DNA of 64,000 bases, from the NCBI GenBank assembly GCA_030144725.1, contig JASKMD010000014.1:4195870-4259869 (forward strand), given 5' to 3'. Source of the DNA: Haematococcus lacustris. Lineage: Eukaryota; Chlorophyta; Chlorophyceae; Chlamydomonadales; Haematococcaceae. The position numbers and the translations under genes are program-made. Below, piece by piece: positions 11,079 to 23,100 of the stretch. The notes under the pieces were generated by a model. It worked only from the letters and a program-made list of their open reading frames with translations. It was not told where the DNA came from and ran no database searches. Each line of letters opens with the position of its first letter. The first letter of the stretch is position 1.

Positions 11079-14000
11079 GCTGTGGCACACTAGTGTGACC
11101 CCTTTGTTCAGCTGTTAACAACTTGCAATCAGCGCATGTTTTTCATGCCAACTCTACACACTAGCCCTTGCAGTCAGGCAATAGTGTAGGTGGTAGGCAC
11201 TCATGCACCACGCCCATGTGCATTGGGTATACTACACACAGCCCATGAACACCACTTGAGTCGGGCCACTAGTGGCCACTAGTGGTCCCTAGTGTTCCGG
11301 CTCAAATGGGGGCCCTAGTGAAGGACAAGGGGGCTGCCTTAGTGACGATATGCTAAGACTGATGGTGGAATGAGAGCGAACATGCACTTAGGAAGAGTGG
11401 CGGCAGGTGTAAGGCACATGCCTGGAAGGCACTTGGAGGCACATGTGTGTGGCTCCACCATGTGCCCTCCAGTGCACAGCTTTGTGCCCAGTGTGCCCTT
11501 CAGTCTACCATACACCTGCCCTATATGTGCGGGACCACATGTCAGGCCTATCTACAGCAAATGGAGGGCTGGCCAGCTCCTCTACCGCTGCCTCTGCCTG
11601 ACTCCGTCTCACTGGGCTTTGGTATGGCTATAGGCACCACACTCACAGCACGTTAGCTGAGGTTTCATGACCTGCCGTCACCATGGTCATCACCTGCGGG
11701 TTACACAAGCATCATGCAGCCCATGCGCCAGGCCAAGGATCAGCACCTTGGCCCTCAACCTTGAGCCTTCATTGCAGTGGAACACTCAGTGTGGACGCCT
11801 ACAAAACGGTGTTTTGTCTGTGTGGAGTTCCCATGCTCATGGCATGCACATGGCTTATACATGGCATACACATGGTCATGGTCGCCTACCACCTACACTA
11901 TTGCCTGACCCCTAGCAGTGCAGGCTGACACTGGCTGGTGAGCAGGTGCTGGTGAGCAGCGTATCACCAGCATGTGCCATGCACAGTCATCGCCGACACG
12001 CCGAAACTTACAGCAGCAGGGGTGACATCAGCCGCTGTGACAAGTGTGGGGGTGCTGGGGTGACAAGTGTGTGGGTATTAACCGCTGGGTGTGGGTATCA
12101 CCCACTGGGTAACTCTGCCTGAGTGGGGGTGTTGGAGTATTGGAGGTTGACATAGCAACAGGGGTGACGACAAATGACGACAAAGGAGCCTTACAGACCT
12201 CATCTCTCAGCTCCGAGTCGCCCAGGGCAGAGCCATCCTCATTGCGGGCCAGCAGCAGCATGTCCAGCAGGTCCCGCTGCTGCTGCCCCGCCTGGCGGAG
12301 TGGTGCTGTCCCGCCTGCCTGCTTTGCCCCGCCTGCCTGCTGCCCAGCGGCCATTGGCTGAGGGGTGGCGGCCTGCTGCCCTGCCCCTGAGTGCTGGGCC
12401 ATGCCTGGCTGGGCTGCAGCGCCTGGCTGTGGCACTTCAACATGGCGGGCTGGACAACCAGGCAGGTCCAGGTGTTGATGTGGCGAGGCTTCACTGACAG
12501 TTGCTGCACTGCCTGACCTGATTGGCTGCAGAGATGGTGGTGCTCCAGCCGTCTCAGCAAGGGGTGCTGCTGCTGCAGTGGATGCCGGTGGGGTGGCTGC
12601 CAGGGTCAGGGTGCGCATGGGGCAGCCGCTGGCAGCTGCCGCCTCCTGACCCCCCATGCCTAGCGAGATGCTGTTTCCTGCATGGGTTGAGCTGGCAGCA
12701 TGGACCCCACGGGATGGGTCTAGGGTCAAGGGGGTCAGGGCTGCAGGGGTAGAGGCCAGCTGCTGGCGACGCGCAGCGATGATGGAAAACACTATGCGGT
12801 CCAGCACCTGATCAGGCAACATGGTGCAGCAGCACTTGGCAGGGCACAGAGTAGTGGCGGGGAGTCACCATGACAGGTTGGTTCGCTCAGCATGAGACGC
12901 CAGTCACAACCAGCACCAACATAACACCACCCAGACCCAGCCCAGCCCGCCCAGCCCTGCCCTCCAAGAGGGGGCAGCAGGCGCGACCCAGGCACACACA
13001 GGGTAGGGCATACATGCCTACAGGGCAAGGCTTTATCACCAGGCTGTGACCTAAGTATACAGCAAGTGCAGCTGAGCTTCATTGGCGTCAGCTTGGCTTA
13101 GCTAGGCCTCATCCCCTCCTAAAGGACCCCCAGGCAACTCAACTCCCTTGTGGATGCTGCCGATCCTCTTATGTGCACAGCATGCCAGCAGCAGCTGTAT
13201 CAGCCTCGACTTGCCCCAGGCTGCCGCCCTAATGTGAACAGGGAGCAGTAGGCTGATGGCCTGTGTTCCCACCTCAGCTGTGTGCCTGCCTGCTTGGGAA
13301 TAGGGGCAAGGCTGGGGGGAGAGGAAGAGAGGGGTGGCATGGGGCCGGGAGTAGCAGCAGCAGCAGCAGTGTGGAACCCGGGCAGTGTGCAGCCAGGACC
13401 GTGCACCAGTGTTTTTTCACGAAATACGTAACGATCGGAACCAAAAGCTTGTTTTCTAGGCCTGGCTTTCGTTACCAGACGGACCCTTGCGTTGGCTGGC
13501 CTCAGGTGCTTCGTATCTGAAAAATGTTTAGTTGTGTATAATGGTTATACAAAATAGTTTTTGGCATACGAAAATGCTGCGATACTTGTTTTTTGTAACC
13601 AGTCGGAACCAAGTGGGTAACCAGCCATGTGATGGTCCTGGACCCTTCGTGACCAGCATCTGCTTTGCTGTTTTGAAATTGAAATCACTGCCGTGCACCG
13701 TACCTCCCGAGCGTTCTTGTAGCGCAGGTTTGCAGGGGTGGGCACCCAGGCAGGCAGTGGCAGGATGCTGCGCGCATTGTTGGCTGCAAAGCTCAGGCAC
13801 TCCTCCAGGGCCTTGCCCTGAGTGTGTCCCACCACCACCAGCAGCAACACTTTAGCGCAAGAGTAGGAGTCGCAGCAGCAAGGCCATCATCGGCAGTGGT
13901 CGTGGCAGCGGCAACAGCAGCAGCAGCAGCAGCAGCAGAGGTAAGGGTGTACAGGGTATTCTCACGATCTCAGAGGCCGAGTCTCCAATGTCTGAGCTGA

Positions 14001-16885
14001 AGCCGCAGCGCCCGATGATGCTGAGGGCGCAGCGTAGTGCCTCAGCGTGGATGTCAACAACAACAGCCGCCCCCACCCCATCTCCGCTGGCCTGCTGAAC
14101 CTGCCAAGATGCTCCATGCCCCTGCCCCTGCTGTCCCTCTTGCTGCTGCGGCTGCTGCTGCTGCAGGGCTTGTAAGCGGCGCACGCTCTCATTGGCCACG
14201 TCCACCATGTCCCTGACAAAGCCGTCCTGCAGAGCAGGCCAGCAGCAGCAGCCTCCAGCCCATCCCTCTTCTCCATCCCTCCCTCCACCTGCCCTGACCT
14301 ACCCTGGACTTTTCACACAAAACCTCGTTCCCTCAAAACTGGCACGCACTCAGTTTGCTCCTCCGCGCCCTCACCCCTCACCCTGAGCCCCTCACCCTGA
14401 GCTCCTGTGCCCCCTCACCCCCTCCAGCCCCTCCAGCCCCTCCAGCCCCTGGGATCACTCACCAGTCGTTCTGCTGTGAAGCAGGGCATCATGATGCGGC
14501 GCCGCTGGCGGTGCGGCTCGCCCTCATTCAGCAGCAGCCCATTGCCTGCACCACACCAGCTGCTTGCTCACATCCTGCAGCCCTGCACAGCCTGAACCCC
14601 CACACAGCCAGCTGCTTTAAAAGGCCTTCCTATAGGGCTTTTCTGAAAGGGCCTTGATGAAGGTCCTGTTTAAAAGGCCTTGCTGCAGGGCCTTTCTGGA
14701 AGGGCTAAACCTGCCTGATGCCCGCCATCACCTCAATGGCAGGGAGGGTCACCTACCAATCAGCAGGCCCAGGGCTCGCCTGTCCTGCAGGCACCCAGCA
14801 GCAGCCCAGAACACCCAGCTTGCCTCCCCTCAGAGCTGCTTGACAGATGCATGTACACAGTGCACAGTACACATATGTCAGTGGTGGACACAGACTAGGC
14901 CTCAACCACCTTGTCCAGAGCTGCTCACACCAGGCAGCAGGCTCTTAGTGAAGCAGCGACCTGCTGACATCTGTGCTGGGACGTTGCCTTCCAGTGCTGT
15001 TCAGAGGCCAGGGGCAGGTGCCTGCCAGGCCCATCAGCCCTTCTGCCTGTTCTGCCCGGCCTGCCATCCCCCACCTGACCTGTCTTCCCTGCCCCGCCCT
15101 ACACAACCTGCCCTGCCCTGCCTTGCCCTGCCTGGCAGGCTGCTCCTTAGCCTCACCACATCTGACTTGCATAGTGTGAGGGTTGGCTGTTGCCTGTGTG
15201 AGGGCACTGCCTCACCACCTTGGGCTGAGGGCTCTGTCAGGCCTTGGCAGAGACTGGACCTCACCACATCTGACTTGGTGTACAGGCCGCGGCTGTCCTG
15301 CAGCACGTGCTGCACGTGGCGCTGGCTGTAGAGGTAGGTGAGGCTGATAGGCCCCAGGTCGGTGCGGGCAGCCTGCAGGCAGCAGGCCACACCCACAGGC
15401 AACACACCACTGCTCCTGCTGCAGCTCCTCCTCAAACTGCTTTTTCAAATGCTCATGCTGGTTTTGCTTCTTGCGGCTTGTTGCAATCAGCCAGGGAGAA
15501 AAGGGCGATGGGAGGGGAGGTAGGCGGGCGCAAGGGTCAAGGGGTGACGAAGCTCCTGGAGTAGGATTGATCACTGCCTTGCAGAGCTGAGCATATTGAA
15601 CCCTATGTGCCCACAGCCTGACAGGGCCCAACCCTCAGTTCAGGGTGTGAGCGCCCTGTCATCTCAATCTGTACAGTGTGCTAGGTGATGTGTACCCTGC
15701 TCTCATTTTGCTCTGTGGCTACTTTAGCTTGGGTGCCATCAGCATGCACTTTGCCCAGTGTCATCCTGGGTGCTGGGTGCTGCACAAACATCTGGGCACT
15801 GCCTACAACTCACGCTTCTGAGCGCTGCCTACTCCGCCTGCCCGGTAGTGGCCCCCCGCAAGCCCCCACAGGCCCCATGCAGCAGCCAGGAAGCCACACC
15901 GCCAGCAGCCTCAGAGCCTGGGCCCAGCACTCCCCCTCCAGCCAAGCGCAGCAAGCGCACCGAGGCTGAGCAGGCAGCTGAGCCCACCCAGCCCGCCAAG
16001 GGCAAAGGCAAGGGCAAGGGCAAGGCTGCCAAAGCCAAGCCAGCACCACAGCCAGGCAGGTGGCTGGACAGGGACTGCAATGCAGCGCTGAACATGCAGC
16101 GCATTGGGGAGAACAAGTGGCGCCCGCTGGAGCTGTGCTGGTGGCAAAAGCAAGCAGCTCTGCCAGCCAAGGGCACGGAGTACCCTGGCCTGGACTACAA
16201 GCGGCTGCGAGACAAGCCACCCAAGGCCCAGCAGCAGCAGCCGCAGCAGCAGCCTGCTGTGGCACGGTAGTGTTCCTCCCTTTGTTAAGCTGTTATCAGC
16301 TTAAATCAGCGCATGTTTTCCATGCCAACCCTACACAATAGCCCTCGCGGTCAGGCAATAGTGAAGGTGTTAGGCAATCATGCACCATGTCCATGTGCAT
16401 TGGGTACACTCCACACAGCCCATGAACACCATCTGAGTCGAGCCACTAGTGATTACTAGTATTCCCGCTAGTAGCCACTACTGGCCACTACTGGTCCAGC
16501 TCAAATGGAAGCCCCAGTGAGGGACAAGGAGACTGCCTACTCCTCACCTCCAGCCCCTGCTTCATGCATTCCTCTTGCACTCGAAGGTAGAAGCCAGCGG
16601 GGTCCTGCAGCCAGTCGCCAGTAGCACCTTCAGGGCTGCTTATCGCTGCTCGTCGATGCTGGCGACTGGTTGTGGGTCGTGGATGACGTGGCCCCCTGCT
16701 CGGTATTCACGCGCCTTTCGTAGCTCTAGCAGGTACCCAGCAACCGGCAAGTGTTGCAGTCCAGGCAGGGTCAGCATCGGGGGCTCGGCAGCAGCGGCAC
16801 GACATGCTAGGCGCGGCCTTTGCTGGGTAGATACCAGCGCGCGATGTCCGAACCTTGCGCGCGCGGACAGGCGCGGAGAATTCAT
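7843..16885 (-). CDS. Cytochrome P450 monooxygenase, 13 exons
   Basis: Heme-thiolate monooxygenase. Proposed exons, 5' to 3': 16885-16711, 16627-16548, 15372-15265, 14784-14757, 14545-14463, 14226-13966, 13817-13704, 12807-12199, 11693-11647, 10452-10330, 9402-9300, 8959-8759 and, tentatively, 7917-7843. The lengths total 2007 nt and stay in phase (668 aa). The N-terminus is Arg/Ser/Ala-rich and transit-peptide-like, then comes a Pro-rich hinge ([14 protein letters not shown]). The I-helix has AGHETS (11.66 kb), the K-helix ETLR (9.37 kb), and the heme loop [10 protein letters not shown] with the axial Cys (8.8 kb). Exon 8 carries about 140 low-complexity residues before the I-helix, an unusual insertion. 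Large repeats occupy introns 2, 8, 9 and 12 without altering phase. Substrate and CYP family are not assignable by eye. The last exon is the weakest call. Confidence 0.85.
8005..8706. repeat. Hexanucleotide array, (GAGCGG)50 then (GAGAGG)65
   Basis: Fifty uninterrupted GAGCGG units (8005-8304) are followed by one GAGAGG, one GAGCGG, then 65 GAGAGG units (8317-8706). All frames on both strands are open, so the long polypeptides readable here (Arg-Glu, Gly-Ala/Gly-Glu, Pro-Ser/Pro-Ala, Pro-Leu) are artefacts. The array lies between P450 exon 12 and its proposed last exon. The purine-rich strand is G-rich and could form G-quadruplex or triplex structures. Confidence 0.95.
9555..9830. repeat. Local tandem duplication (about 165-bp period)
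   Basis: TGTTCCTGTCCCTCACCCA and the following CATTGGCTATGTTGGA plus GAAGAAG.(C/T)CAGTAAAGAACATC recur about 165 bp apart (around 9560-9655 and 9718-9820). It lies in P450 intron 10 and has no coding meaning I can see. Confidence 0.6.
10717..11337 (+). mobile_element. Fanzor/TnpB-like 3'-end fragment, copy A
   Basis: An open frame (to TAG at 11091-11093) reads a Lys/Gly/Ala-rich linker, then [19 protein letters not shown], then WRPLELCWW and a poly-Gln tail. The DRDxNAAxNI-like core matches the third RuvC motif of TnpB and Fanzor nucleases; nothing N-terminal to it is present, so no nuclease can be made. About 240 bp of non-coding tail follow, shared with copies B and C and ending at GGACAAGGGGGCTG. 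The tail holds overlapping CCACTAGTGG palindromes (11268-11290). The fragment sits antisense in P450 intron 9. Relative to copies B and C a block before [10 protein letters not shown] is deleted. Confidence 0.7.
11735..11900 (-). repeat. Dispersed repeat fragment (tail of the 13-bp minisatellite family)
   Basis: The run from CTCAACCTTGAGCCTTCATT through CCTACAAAACGGTGTTTTGT to the CATGGCATGCACATGGCTTA segment recurs in reverse orientation at 33740-33890, and its first part again near 40320-40345. Here it lies in P450 intron 8 without the minisatellite part. No coding function. Confidence 0.75.
15838..16536 (+). mobile_element. Fanzor/TnpB-like 3'-end fragment, copy B
   Basis: The clearest of the four copies. 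The frame reads a Pro/Ser/Ala-rich linker with [13 protein letters not shown], a [13 protein letters not shown] stretch, the RuvC-III-like [28 protein letters not shown] and a Gln-rich end with TAG at 16268-16270. The same non-coding tail as in copies A and C follows to about 16536 (GGGACAAGGAGACTG). Similarity to copy A begins near GCCCGGTAGTGGCC. It lies antisense in P450 intron 2. Without RuvC-I and RuvC-II it is not a nuclease. The remote family assignment rests on motif recognition only. Confidence 0.7.
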
Positions 16886-17181
16886 CCTCTAAGATGTGCA
16901 AGCGATACCCGGGGGCTAGAGGGTGCAAAACTGCGTATTCAGCATGCAGCTGCGTAAGCCTTTAGTGTCTAAAGCTGAAGGCACACAGCCAATGCCGCCA
17001 ATACACCGCCCCATCTTTGCATGGTTAGCATTCGATGAGATGGCCATGTGGACACAGCAAAAAAAAATTTGGCAGACGGACATCAGCACGCTTGCGCGTA
17101 GTGAAAGGCAATAACCCCGATGTGTTCCTATTGCTTTTGTTGCTGTCCCGTTTGAAACATAAGACGTAGTGGACATTAGAA
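16886..17181. promoter_or_regulatory. Divergent (bidirectional) promoter interval
   Basis: Only 296 bp separate the start codon of the minus-strand P450 from the start codon of the plus-strand helical-repeat gene. Both promoters and 5' leaders must lie here or overlap. There is a short A/T tract (about 17060-17070) but no clear TATA box that I would name. Confidence 0.6.
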
Positions 17182-20100
17182 ATGAGCGGGTCTCACGAGC
17201 CAGCTGCAATGGTGACGGAGATGCGGAAGGGCACGACGGCCCTTCAAGATGCAGCCAAAGCTCGAAAGCTGTCGGACGCTCTGCGAGCATTGCTAAGTAT
17301 CCAGGTGCGAGGTACGGTCACCTCATGCTGTGAGCCAACAATGAGCTTGCCGCCACTAGCTGGGCACCCGACCTGCAGGCTGTGCTGAAGTCGTCAGCTC
17401 CACAGCAAGAGCCAGCGCAAGAGGACATGCTGGCCACCTGCACAGCTCTGGCAACATCCTTGAGTATAGCACAGGGGTTGCTGTCGCCCATTGCCAGCAA
17501 GCAAGACGGCAAGTCTGCATGCATGGTCACGAACTTCGTCATCAGCTCAGTGGCATGGGTAGAGCAGCTGAGCCCCTCCAGGCCTGCTGGTTCCCAGCTG
17601 CTGCAAGGCTACACACTGCTGACTGCCATGGTATGCAAGCTGGGTGCTGCCTTCCTTTTCGACCCTAGGTGGGTGAGCTGAGGTTGGAGGGGCAGCCCCC
17701 CTGGTCACTTGCATTGGCCTGCTTGGCTTCAATGTCCTGCAGGCCATGGGGTCAGGTCTGACTATCGTAAACCTGACACAGCCACTGCATGGATGCAATA
17801 GGCTGCATACAAGCCATAAGTGCGGCCTCTGGCGTGTGTTTGAGTGGGTGCATGTAAGCAGGCAGCTCCCACTGCAGGTTGACCATGTCATGGGGGATAT
17901 TGTGGGTCATCTGGCAGCAGCACCACATTCACACATCTGCGTGGCTCCGCACGGCAACCTATTGTGCATGTGTCACAGCTGTCAAAGAATGTGTGATGCT
18001 TGCTTCCGCATGGCGTGGCACAGCATAGCATGGGGTGTAGTAGGCTGGGCTGATTGTGGTAAGCAGAGCAGTGTGGTGCTGCAGGATGGTAGGCGCAATG
18101 GGAGGTCCCGGGTTCAAGTCCGAAGCAGAGGCTGTGCGGGCAGCGTTGGCCAAAATGTGTGACTTTTCTGCGGAGCAGCTGGGCCGCAGCTGGACAGGTG
18201 TGAGACTTGAAATGCCATAGTCAGCGCTATCCGCAAACTAGCAGCAGCGGCAGCCAATTTGTCAGAAGCACAGCTTGCATTGCCGCGACCCAGATGCAAG
18301 CAGTGCTGTAGCAGCTGCTTTGGCTGGTGAAGGGAACAGCAGCTGTACCTAGTATGGTAGCAGCAGGGCCGCAGGTAGCAAGGCTGCATGCATGTGCCCC
18401 TGCTAACCTCAGTGCTGCTGGTGCCAGTAACAGTGCTAGTGCCTGCCAGTGAGCCTGCTTGCATGCCCTGCATTGTCGGCCGCCCCGCCCTGCAGCAGTG
18501 AGCAGTGAGCCTGGCTCCCATCAACCCGGCAGCGAGGCTGACGCGGTGGTGCTGCAGGGCCGGGAGCTGGTAGCGGCCGTGTTTGTAGGCCTCAACAACA
18601 TTGGTGGGTGCTCCCAAGGGCCGGTACAGCTGCCTGGGGTCACAGGGCTTGGGGGCTACAGCTGCTGAAGCAGCTGGCACTGTGACTGTGGGGCGGAAGC
18701 AGCGGGCATTGGAGCAGCAGCCGCATCCAGTGCAGCAGCAGCAGCAGCCAGTGCAGCAGCAGCAGCAGTGCGGGTGACTACCGCTCTAAAGCCTCAAGGC
18801 TCAAGCTGCCATATGCCCTGCAGGTCGCCTAGCCCAGCAGATGATGGGCAACACTAATCAGCCCGTGGTGCGTGCTGGCCTGTCTTGATCACCTGCAACG
18901 ACCAACTCCCACCGCACCCCAACCCAACCCCAACCCAACCCACCCCAAGCCCCTCCCAACCCAACCCAAGTGAAGGGTTTGCTGCTGGTGACTTCCACAC
19001 AGCTCCACTGCCTGGCCCCACATCTTCCCCCACCCCCACCCCCTCCAGCCCCTCACCATGCTGCCCGTAGTTTCCCTCACAGCTTGGCCACTGCCACTGC
19101 CACTGCTGACTTCAGCAGAAGCGTCCCGCTTGACCCACAGCCCAACACCCCACAGCCTGACCCCACAGCCTGACCTGGGTCTGCGCAAGCCTAAGCACAC
19201 AGTGCCTCAGTGTGAGCCGCTGGCTGCCGCCTTGCCTAGGAGCTGCGAAGCCTGCGCAATGTGAACTTGGGGTGGAAGAACCTGACTGACCTGCTGTGCC
19301 GCAAGCTGCCCCCAGGCTGCCGCCAGACCTGCGTTACCGGTGGGTCATGTCACACTGCCTGGGTCATGTCACACTGTAATCAGTGCGGCATAGTCTGTTG
19401 TAGCGCCCCAGCTAGCAAACAGCGCAGTTCTGTACATGTTGCTGCAGCCTGCACGGTCACAAGGCAGCATGGCGGTGGACATGCATGCAGTGCTATGCCT
19501 GAGCCTGTAATTCCTTCTAGGACTGACATGCTGAGCTCCTGGTGCCTCAGCAAGTGTTATGTCATGCATGGCAACATACAAGCACGGACATGGGCATGCA
19601 AGCACCCAGGTGCACTGTGTGCAGCCTGTGTGCTGAGTGCCAGTGTCCCAGAGTGCCCCTGCCTGTGGGGTGGCTGCAGAGTGCCAGACTCAGCTGCTGC
19701 TGGGGGGCTGCCTGGACATCCTGCTGAGCGAGCTGGCTGTGTTTGCCGCCAACCCCCGGATTGACAGGCTGAGTGTGAGTGCATGGCGGTGGGTGGGTTG
19801 CTAGAGCTCGTCAAGAGAGGAGCTAGACCAGGTGCTTCACAAGCTGAAGGGGCTACACTAGCAGCAGGGCAGCAGTGGCAGGAGTGGAGACAACAGCAGC
19901 ATCCGTATGCAGGCCACCCACATCTCACCCGTCACCCGCTTCTGCTCCCACCCCACCCCCTGGCCCTGCACCTGCCGCAGCCCCTGCCATTGCCCCTGCC
20001 GCAGCCCCTGCCCCTGCCCCTGCCGCTGTCCCAGCCCTGCCCCTGCCCCTGCTCTCACCCAGCCTCCCCTGGACCCCTTGACCCCTGATGCAGGTGCTCC

Positions 20101-23100
20101 ACTTCTGGCAGAGCAACATCACCCGCACTGTGGAGGAGTTCTTCACCCACGTCAGCCCCAGCAACCGCCAGAAGGTGCTGGCGGCCTCTCTAGCAGCGTA
20201 CACCTGCCTGGAAGCGGCAGAAGAGGCCAGCAGCTCCCCCCATGCCGGCCCCCTCTCCCCTACTGCAGCCGCCCAAGCAGCTGACCCCAAACAGGGTCAA
20301 GGACCCGGGCAAGCAGCCAGCAATGGGGCCGCTGCACCGCCAGGGGCCCGGGGGGCGGGGCAGGCAGGCGTGGGAGCCAGCAGCCGGGCAGAGGCCTTGC
20401 AGGGCTTGGCATCCCGGGTGGCCCCTCGCCTGAGCCATATGGTGCTGGTGCTCATGGACTTGGGCGCACAGGAGCCCGGCCCAGGGGCATGCATGAGGCA
20501 GTGGGCGCTGGATTGTGCGGACGGCATTGCGGTGAGCTTGCCGCCATGCAGCACCGCAGCTGACTGTAGCGTTCACCATCTCTGCTCTGCCATCTGTTGT
20601 TGCTTTGCATGGCATGGAGTGTGTGTTGCTGTTGCCGTGACCCGCACCACCACAGCCATCAATTGCATCCTCAACGTCACGGTATGGATGCTTGGCATCG
20701 CCCATCAGCAGCTTGAGCATGAAGGAAAGGCTCTAGCTGCTGCGACTGCGTGCGTGTAGCCCACTCTGCCCTGCTGCCCTACTGTGAGTGTTCCAGCCCT
20801 CAGCCGTGTGTGCCTGGTCTGCCTGCCTGCTGAGTGTGCTGTGTGGCTGAGCCTGCAGGTATCCTTAGCACCCCTACTTCAAGGACCGCAAACAGAGTCT
20901 GAGTCAGCCGCCACTGTAGCAGGAGCGGGTGCAGTAGGAGCAGCAGTGGCAGGCGGGGCAGCAGCAGTGGCAGGCGGGGCAGCAGCAGCAGCAGCAGCGG
21001 AAGCTGCCACCTCCCCTGGTGGGGTGGCTGGAGCAGGCAGCAGTGGGGCGGGTGAGGGTCCCAGCAGCGAGCAGCAGGGCCGCCTGGCCCTCATGCTGGC
21101 CCTGGCTGCCCAGTGCTGCAGCCGGCCAGCAGGCTATGGGCCAGTGACGCTGCTCACCCTGGGCCGCCACCTGCTGCCTGCCCTGCTCGCCCTCATGCTG
21201 CGCTGCCACGGGCCCCAGGTCAGGCTGGGAGGTCAGCCTCAGGCAGGGTTGCGCAGGGCACCAAAGCCCGGGGCTGCAGTGCTTGAGCGCCCAAAAGAGA
21301 GTGTGAGAGTGTTGAAGAGTGAGAGTGTGAAAGGCACGCTAGTCAGGGGCTCTGGGCCAATTGCTGTAGTGGCCCAGTGTGAGCGGGCCAGTGTGAGTGC
21401 CACGCTATGGAGAGGTGCTAGAGAAGGGGACACTCACGCTCAGGGAGGGGTGTCCAGGGAGATCCAGCCTGGTGGCCTATGTAGGGGCACTGGCCTCTTG
21501 GGTGGTCCATTATTGAGCATGTGCTCTGCTAGCCCTATGCTGACCCGGCTGGCTCAGTCGCCTGAGGTCACTGCACTCTGTTTCGTTGAGTCGACAGCAG
21601 CAAGGTGGCGGGACATGTGCTGCACCTCATGCAACTGCCCTGTGCCTGCTGCCCTGCCTGTCATCTTGCCTCAGCTGACCCAGCCCCAGCCGCCCCTTGC
21701 CCCAACCCCAGGTGCTCCACTGCTATGGCCCACTGCTGGCCCTGGCTCAAGCTGCCTCACCCTCTGCCCCCCACGCCCTCCCCGCCCCCTCATTGTACCA
21801 CACCACCACCCCTGACCCCACCCCCACCACCCCCTCCTCTGCCCCCGCCCCAAGCACCAGCCCTCCCCTCGGCATGGCCCGAGCTGCCAAGCTGCTGGGG
21901 GAGCTGGTGCAGGCTGGGGTGGGGCTGCTGCTAGCCACCAGCACAGCCAGGGAACAGGCTGCCTGCCAGCCAGAGCCCCTGGTGCTGGAGCCCTTTGACG
22001 CCGCCCTGCATGAGACGCTGGCTCAGTTGTGCCTGCTGGCCTGCAGCCCTCACCCTGTGATGGCCCGCCTGGCCACTGACATGCTGTGCGCAGCAACTGG
22101 CGCAATGGGGGAGGCATGCGCTGCTAGGTTGCTGGTAGAGGTGGGGGGGCTGCTGGGCGGTGTGGCGGGGGCAGAGGCAGCGCAGTTGCTGCAAGGCATG
22201 CTGGGGCCAGGGGCAGAGGCAGGGGGCCTGGGCGGGCTGGGGCAGCAAGGCAAGGCCGACAGCCAGGGGATGGCGAGGGGTGGGGGGGAGGGCACTGAGC
22301 TGCTCAAGGTTGTGGGGGTGCTGTGTCTAGCGGAGACAAGGCCGCTGGTGCTGCTGCTGGGCAGCCTGGTGCAGGTGCGGGCACTGCTGGCTGGGCTGCT
22401 GGGGGAGGGGTGGGCTGGGGTGGCCTGAGATGGCCTGGGGTGGGCGGGCTGGGGGGGCTGGGCTGGGGTGGGGGCCGCTGCTGGGCTGCTGGGCTGCTGC
22501 CCTTGCACTGGCCAGACCCATGCAGGCCAATACAACTGCAGCTCCATACTCCTGCTAGGCGCCTACCAGTCACTCCCAGGCACCAGGAATCTTGTTATTT
22601 CCCAATTATATTTCTATGACTGATGGTTGATGATTGGGACCCAAAGCTTGATGATTGGGACCAACGCGACACAACCTGTTCCTGCAACAGAAACGTTCTT
22701 CCACACCTGCTTACCCGCCTGCCTGCCTGCCTGCCTGCCTGCAGGCCTCCCCTCCTGCTGCAGTGCGCCAGGCTTACTTGTGCCTGCAGCTGCACAGCCA
22801 GTGTCTCGCGCCCTGCTCAGTCCCCCCTACCCCCTCTGCACCCACCCTGGGCAGCCAGCAGCAGGGCGGCAGGGCAGGGCGGCTGCAGCAGCCTAGACCT
22901 AGCCGCCTCCGCCTCCCGCACCTGCCTGTGGCAAGCCTTTGCAGCCCAAGGCCCCAAAAGTGCCACTTGCTCAGCAGCAGCAGGGGCAGCAGCAGCAGCA
23001 GGGGCAGCCTGGCCAGGCCAGGGGCAACAGCAGGGCCAGGGAGACATGGCAGGGCCTGGCGGGCGCCTAGGTGCAGCAGGTGGTGGTGCGGTGCAGGAGC

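Noticed and set aside
8759..11693. P450 as a pseudogene lacking the I-helix
   Set aside because: A 47-nt exon at 11693-11647 supplies AGHETS and restores perfect phase between its neighbours.
18085..18130. tRNA gene suggested by GGTTCAAGTCC
   Set aside because: The T-stem and acceptor stem do not pair, and the sequence is coding in phase as exon 3 of the helical-repeat gene.
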